From positions 679,337-743,336 of the forward strand of contig KN832556.1 in the NCBI GenBank assembly GCA_000827205.1: DNA of 64,000 nucleotides, given 5' to 3'. Shown here one piece after another: positions 59,178-64,000 of the stretch (position 1 is the first letter of the stretch; each line of letters opens with the position of its first letter). The notes beneath the pieces are model-generated. The model saw only the letters and a program-made list of their open reading frames with translations. It was not told the origin of the DNA and searched no databases. This DNA is from Plicaturopsis crispa FD-325 SS-3. Taxonomy: Eukaryota; Basidiomycota; Agaricomycetes; Amylocorticiales; Amylocorticiaceae. Position numbers and translations under genes: made by a program.

Positions 59178-61037
59178 TTAAATCTCTTCGGTTTTATTTT
59201 TCGCAGCCTCCATTTTGCACTCCCTCTGATGTGATTTCCAGTGGGCCTTCTGGCATTCAGCACCGCAATACGATACGTGCTTGCACCTGCGAGTACTCGT
59301 CAGAAAATGTGAAGACCTCATGTGTCCAAGAAAGAACTCACCTTGAGCAGGCTTTGCTCTCGCCGCCCCAGCGGTACAAACGCTCCTCGATTGCCGGGTC
59401 GCGATGACCCCGTCTACGCCGCTCCTTGAGCTTCAAGAGCTCACGTTTCTCTGGGCACTCCGGATTTGCACACCCATACATATCGAGGCAGTCCCACCTT
59501 CCTGAAACCGTCAGGATCATCCACCCGTGCCGGCGCCTCGTCGCCCTAGGCACGTCGGAATACTTCCGCAGCAGCGAGAGCCAGTCAGCCACGCTGTTGA
59601 CTTTTTGGAGGCGTTTGCTCAGTCGGCGGTGGATGAAGTAAAAGAGGATCATCGAGTCGGATAGCGTCGATGCACGCTCGAAGGGCGCGATGCCGTACCG
59701 CGAATAGATCTGGTGCATTATGTTGGCGAACACCGGTGTCGTCTACGGCCAGATGAACACAGTCAGTCTACGTAGATTTAACTAATTTTCGAGCCGCTTG
59801 ACTTACTACAAAATCGTCGCCGTCGACTTCTGTCTTGTAATTCAATTCTCGCATAATGCCCAGCAGGGATTCTGGGGTCTGGTTATCCCAGGCCTTCCTG
59901 GGCAGCGTTTCCATAGCCTCTTTACAGATACCATCCTTGGCCGTGCTCATAGCCTGACAGGGGTCAGAACGAGGCGTTTCGAGCAGAGGCATATGCGACC
60001 CACCCAATCGCCCACAAGCGCGGGGAGCCCACCGGCATGCGAGAACCGCACGAGCAACTTCGGCGTCCAGTACACGGGGCGCATCGCGTCCGTCAGGGGA
60101 TCGCCGTACGTATTGCGATACACGGGCTTGGTGCTCATCTCTACCAGCCGGGTCATCGCCTTGTCCGCGCGCTCCTGGTCACGCTCGTCGTGCGCGGGAT
60201 TGAGCAGTAGCGCGACGAGGATGTCGCCGACGAAGAACGCGAGCTGGTACGCCGTGCAGTCGGCCTGCGACTTCTGGTCCATGTCGGAGACGCGCATGCG
60301 GTCGTCGTCGTCTGCCTCCGGGTCCTCTTTCACGGCGCGCTGCGCGGCTTCGGTCTCCCGGCGCCATTTACCGATGTCAAGCGGAGCATCGAGGAGCCAG
60401 GATTCAATCGAGGGGGACGCGTCGAGGAAGGCGCGGAGGCGCTCGGGGGAGAGCTGTAGGAAGACGCCTACTTCGTGCAGTTTAAGTCCGATGGTGTTGA
60501 CGTCTTTCATGTCGCAGAACCGGAACTCCATCGTCTTTCTTCCGGAAAGCTTTGCATCGTAGTAGACACGCAGGAGATGACGGAGGCGCTCGAAGCACGC
60601 GGACATCTGGTAGACGGGCGAACCCCCATGTCAGCTATATGCAGTCACTTGCATGCACGAGGCGTAGTGTGGAGCGCACCTCCTTCATTTCAGCCTGCGA
60701 TATGGCACCGTGCTTCATCAGCGTGCCGTGTATCTTTTCGACAGTATCGACCATTCCCGTCGCGATAGGCGGATTGAGCAGCGGTGCGGAGGGAAATATC
60801 CCACTCAAGGCACTGGTAATAGCCGCCATTTCCGTCCCGAGGGTGGCTAAGGCAAGTCGCGCATGCACCTGGTCGCGGATGGGCTCTTTCCCCGACGGGG
60901 GTGCCCTTCGCGCTGCGGCATTGATCTTCGCGTAGATCTTGGACATCTTCCTGAATGAGTGCGTAAGTCCGCGTCGCGGTAATCTAAGGATATCTGCGGA
61001 ACACTTACTCCATCTCTGGGCCCAGTAGTGCATCCAT
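59178..61037 (-). CDS. MYND zinc-finger protein
   Basis: The protein is 519 aa from six exons (introns 59287-59341, 59743-59806, 59954-60003, 60607-60679, 60951-61008). Most of the chain is an alpha-helical repeat-like region (ERLRHLLRVYYDAKL, AYQLAFFVGDILVALLLNPA, LLVRFSHAGGLPALVGDW). The C-terminus is a MYND finger: CANPECPEKRELL, then a basic insert, KACSRCKHVSYCGAECQKAH and WKSHQREC, giving the C-C-C-C-C-C-H-C zinc ligands. MYND fingers mediate protein contacts. No SET domain is present, so it is not a SMYD methylase. Such proteins are numerous in Agaricomycetes and uncharacterised. Confidence 0.88.
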
Positions 61038-61411
61038 GATGTTTCGAGAGTAGAGTTATCGAGGTAATGGGTTGAGGGAGAGGGGAAACAGCAAGGCGGT
61101 TACTACCGTTGCAAACTATCCGTACATTCGCGGAGCAACCGAACAAGTCCTGATAAAATGCCCGAGGTGCAGCGAGGCAGCGACGCGTTGCCGAGAAACG
61201 ACCGAGAGAGTCAAGACGCGACGAGAAATTAGATGGTTCCGTTTACGGATGCACCCCTAAAATTCAGTTCCGAGGCCGAGGGGCAATCCGAGGCACTTCA
61301 GCCAGGTTTCATTCCACACATAGTAAAATGATAGTCAGGGAAATTGAAGAACAAATAATACACGCAATAGGTCCACTCGCAATGTAACACCTTGTTAAAC
61401 AGTCAAATAAA
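61038..61411. other. Intergenic region
   Basis: A 374-bp region between two minus-strand genes. No feature was recognised. Confidence 0.5.
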
Positions 61412-62402
61412 TCAATGGTGGTCCTTCCGATACCGCTCTGCCAGGAAACTATGTCGCCAACGGACGGTCAGGGCAACTCATGGATATAAAGTAAAGAAAA
61501 ATCGCGTACCCTTCACCACCCCAGAGGGTAAGAAGACCGACGGAGACAGCGGAGACGGTACGCCTGTCCCAAGTTGGCTTGTCCCAGTTGATATATCCGA
61601 AATAGCCCACTGTCCCGAGTATTCCGGCATTTACTGTATCATACGCAGTATTAGGAGACGTTCTCGACTTCGACTTTGGGAGACGTACCCAAACCGACAA
61701 GCCCGCCGAGGACACCTGGACGAAGCACCTGCTCGTGGAGGTGCTTGTAAATGAGGCTGCCCTCCTTCTTAGCGCGTTGCGCTTCGGCATGGCCCCTAGG
61801 AGTCTGCGCGTATTTCTCGGCGGCGTAGCCTTCGACGCTGAGAAGAGCGAGGGCACCGGCGATGGTCGATGAAATAACTTTGGTGTCTCTGCGCAAATGG
61901 GGCTGGGCGTAGAATGCACGACCTGCTCCTGCTAGCAGACCAATGTTTACTGTAATACAGGCACGCGATCAGTGCACAACGACAAGCGCAAAGTGAATAG
62001 TACTAACCAATTCCGATGAGGCCTCCGGCGACACCAGGACGGAACAAATACTGTTTGGCGATATTCCACAGGTATGCCCCCTCTGCCTCTACCTCCTTTA
62101 CGCGCTTGTTGGGCCTCTTTTTCTTGCCGGGCTCAGGGAATTCCTCGTCGTCAACGATGAAATCTGCCTGGGAGGTATACGTGACAGGATGTTGCTTGAA
62201 GTCGTTGCGAACTACATTGACTTTGGCACCGTCGTCTGCTGCGCTACCTGCACTTGGAGGGGTAGTGTTGAGCAGTGATTGGTCTGCGTGAGGCTGCAGA
62301 GTGAAAGTCAGGATGCGAAATAGACAAGTCGACGAGTAAACGAGCAGATACCTGGAGCGACGAGGGGGGCGCGTCGTGTGCGGCTACGTTTGCATAAGAC
62401 AT
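61412..62402 (-). CDS. Mitochondrial outer-membrane OM14-like protein with internal repeat
   Basis: The protein is 252 aa from five exons (introns 61449-61509, 61634-61688, 61950-62007, 62294-62351). A soluble acidic/basic N-terminus (MSYANVAAHDAPPSSLQ; FIVDDEEFPEPGKKKRPNKR) precedes two homologous halves of about 70 residues. The first contains LFRPGVAGGLIGIVNIGLLA and ends VEGYAAEKY. The second contains VLRPGVLGGLVGLVNAGILG and ends GEGFLAERY. Each half has a Gly-rich hydrophobic segment and a second hydrophobic helix, suggesting four membrane passes. From memory the repeat resembles the OM14 C-terminal domain of fungal mitochondrial outer-membrane proteins; that assignment is moderate. There is no N-terminal presequence, consistent with an outer-membrane protein. 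Confidence 0.8.
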
Positions 62403-63167
62403 GGCGTGAAGAGAGAGAAAAGTTGTGATACTAACAGGAAACGAAAAGCGGAAGTTGGCCTTTTGAGGCGGAAGGAGCGAACAGAACAACTGACGTCACT
62501 TTCGTCATGTCCCCGCACCCGTTTCGAACCGCTCGGCATTTTCCGTGCCTCGCCCAGTTCGGAAGGTGTCGTCGGTCAACATGGCGCGTTGTCGTTGACT
62601 GCTTTCATTCTGCACGCTTCATGGAAAAAGGAAGATGTTTCAAGTTCTTAGGGAGGGTATCTCACTTCTCGCACTCTCATATATTAGGTTGTGGCACTGT
62701 CAGGGCCACTATCGTCTGCCACAAAAAGCGCGAGATTGCGTTGGCAAGGAACTCGACGTCGACTCGGAGCTCCCGGACATACAACAGCAATGATAGAATA
62801 TCTGTCATTCCACCTATCCGATGGACTCAACAACGTTTAGCAGTGTAGCTATAGTAAGGTGAGCAACATTCACAGTGTACCAAACATCATGGTTGTGTCT
62901 TCAATCGAACGTGCTAGCTTTACTTACCAGGTTTACAAGGACATAGACGCACCGCAGTGTCCTTCATTTCACCACAAAGACAGATAGAAGGTACGCACTA
63001 GCTACTTCGGAGTGTCGGTGTAAATTCTTATTTTCGCTCAAACAAGCCACGAGCCCGAGGCGGGCCGCAGTTACGTCGTTCGCGCAAGCGGGCGTGCAGT
63101 CATGCAGTCGTTCAAGCTGCACTCACTGTAAGATAAGACAATAATACCATTCCACGAAACAACATAC
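62403..63167. other. Intergenic region
   Basis: About 765 bp. Short plus-strand ORFs near 62376-62848 have no recognisable motif. Confidence 0.5.
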
Positions 63168-63561
63168 TTATGGCAACCGAAGAACAAAACCGTCTACTAG
63201 AGAATCGCTAGACTCTGCGACGAAACGACTCGATCCAGTGTAGTGCGCCTTTCCTTCGACCTCGACGACAACTCCTCCAGTCTCCGCGTCTCTTGCGACA
63301 GCTGTCCCCGCGAATCCATCTCCTTTGTGTAGCAGACTCACAACGGAATGGTATACCCGTCGCTCGCCAAGAGTGAGTTCTCCTTTCGCTACCGCTAATG
63401 CTACACGGGCACTAACACATGACCCAGTCGGCGAACGGTCGATCTGCTGATCCGCGAAGAAACACAACCCAGTCTCGGTGCTCTCGCTTCCATATACAGA
63501 GCTCTCTATGGCATTATCGACTACCATGACGCCGTAGAGATACTCCAAGTCTCGCTCCCAC
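63168..63561 (-). pseudogene. 5'-truncated proline racemase / trans-3-hydroxyproline dehydratase fragment
   Basis: An open frame of about 131 residues matches only the C-terminal third of the proline racemase family: DLEYLYGVMVVDNA, GLCFFADQQIDRSPTGSCVS, ARVALAVAKGEL, a conserved HYTGSSRFV and a short end. The Thr in DRSPTGS replaces the second catalytic Cys of racemases, as in trans-3-hydroxy-L-proline dehydratases. The first catalytic half (about 250 residues) is absent from the 439 bases upstream. The frame meets a TAG just before Trp at 63561; that TAG could also be a 3' splice site. The missing half is replaced by AACGGGT-repeat DNA, so the gene is probably a remnant, unless a distant exon lies beyond the window. 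Confidence 0.75.
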
Positions 63562-63574
63562 TATGAACCCCGGA

Positions 63575-63707
63575 ACGGGTTGCAGTATTCAGGATAACGG
63601 GTGAGAGTTGTAGTTCATCAGTTTAACGGGTGCCTGCCTGGTTAAACGCAAACGGGTTACACTTACCCCACAAAAACTGGTTAATGTCTTACCCCGCTGA
63701 ACGGGTA
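63575..63707. repeat. Cluster of five AACGGGT repeats
   Basis: Copies lie at 63575-63581, 63597-63603, 63626-63632, 63652-63658 and 63701-63707, all in the same orientation with spacings of 22 to 49 bases. It lies exactly where the racemase fragment loses homology and may be the end of an inserted element. Confidence 0.6.
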
Positions 63708-63947
63708 ACTGTATCCCCCTCTCAATCTCAAGACTTTCGGGGACGGTCGGGAACGAGCCGGCAACTTCAATCAAAAATATTTCAAGTCCGCATGTTGCTC
63801 TTTGTTTTCAACCTCGACGTTGTCGACGTCGCCTCCTTCGATCTCAGCATTGCTTCATTGTTTTCCTTGTCTCAACACCCCTCCACTGGTACCCTCGTGT
63901 CCTCCTAGCTGCCTCCTCGCTACTCTACCGGTTTCCGTGTGCATATC

Positions 63948-63978
63948 ATGCATGGTTCGGCTATTGTTTGGCCAATGA
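63948..63978 (+). CDS. Possible first exon of a rightward gene (partial)
   Basis: After a pyrimidine-rich stretch (63900-63930) an ATG at 63948 opens MHGSAIVWPM followed by a strong GTACGT donor at 63979. The rest would lie outside the window. There is no homology evidence. Confidence 0.25.
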
Positions 63979-64000
63979 GTACGTATCCTCTCCAATCTCC

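Overview
The window is nuclear DNA of a filamentous basidiomycete, most likely an Agaricomycete. The evidence is the gene architecture: compact genes on both strands, split by many 47-75 nt GT-AG introns, with fungal protein families (HDA1 with an Arb2 region, TRP/FLC-like membrane protein, OPT transporter, Clr4-type SET protein, Ste20/GCK kinase). I found no prokaryotic, organellar or viral block. Each gene model was assembled by hand from ORF fragments, splice sites and family motifs. For every multi-exon model the coding length after splicing is a multiple of three.

Layout, left to right. 1-3084: 3' part of a coiled-coil J-like protein, then a secreted GPI-anchored protein. 3484-8452: class II histone deacetylase HDA1 (17 exons, minus strand), divergent from a metallo-beta-lactamase-fold hydrolase. 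8811-25473: two paralogous membrane-anchored amidohydrolases in head-to-head inverted orientation, enclosing ERCC1/RAD10, a large nuclear-type protein with PIP-box-like ends, and an MFS transporter. 25783-32187: TRP/FLC-like channel and an oligopeptide transporter in tandem, with a 347-bp MITE inserted 25 bp beyond the transporter stop codon. 33484-42168: mitochondrial ATP synthase OSCP subunit, a 1432-aa H3K9-type SET methyltransferase, and the AAA+ ATPase Mgs1/WRNIP1. 42460-50516: arrestin-like adaptor, pyroglutamyl peptidase, APS kinase, GCK-type kinase. 51021-62402: eIF2B gamma, an unrecognised protein with a possible OB-like C-terminus, a small coiled-coil protein, eIF3c, a MYND zinc-finger protein, and a mitochondrial-type membrane protein with an internal duplication. 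63168-64000: a 5'-truncated proline-racemase-family gene beside a cluster of AACGGGT repeats, and perhaps the first exon of a rightward gene.

Most genes are housekeeping (translation initiation, chromatin, DNA repair, mitochondria, sulfate assimilation) and do not form a pathway cluster. The more accessory features are the duplicated amidohydrolases, the MFS and OPT transporters, the MITE and the broken racemase. The most notable findings are the MITE with an 8-bp target duplication, repeated use of micro-exons (7-15 nt) at family-defining motifs, an internal duplication that copied its own intron, unequal intron content between the amidohydrolase paralogues, a GC-AG intron inside a Walker A motif, and PIP-like motifs at both ends of one protein.
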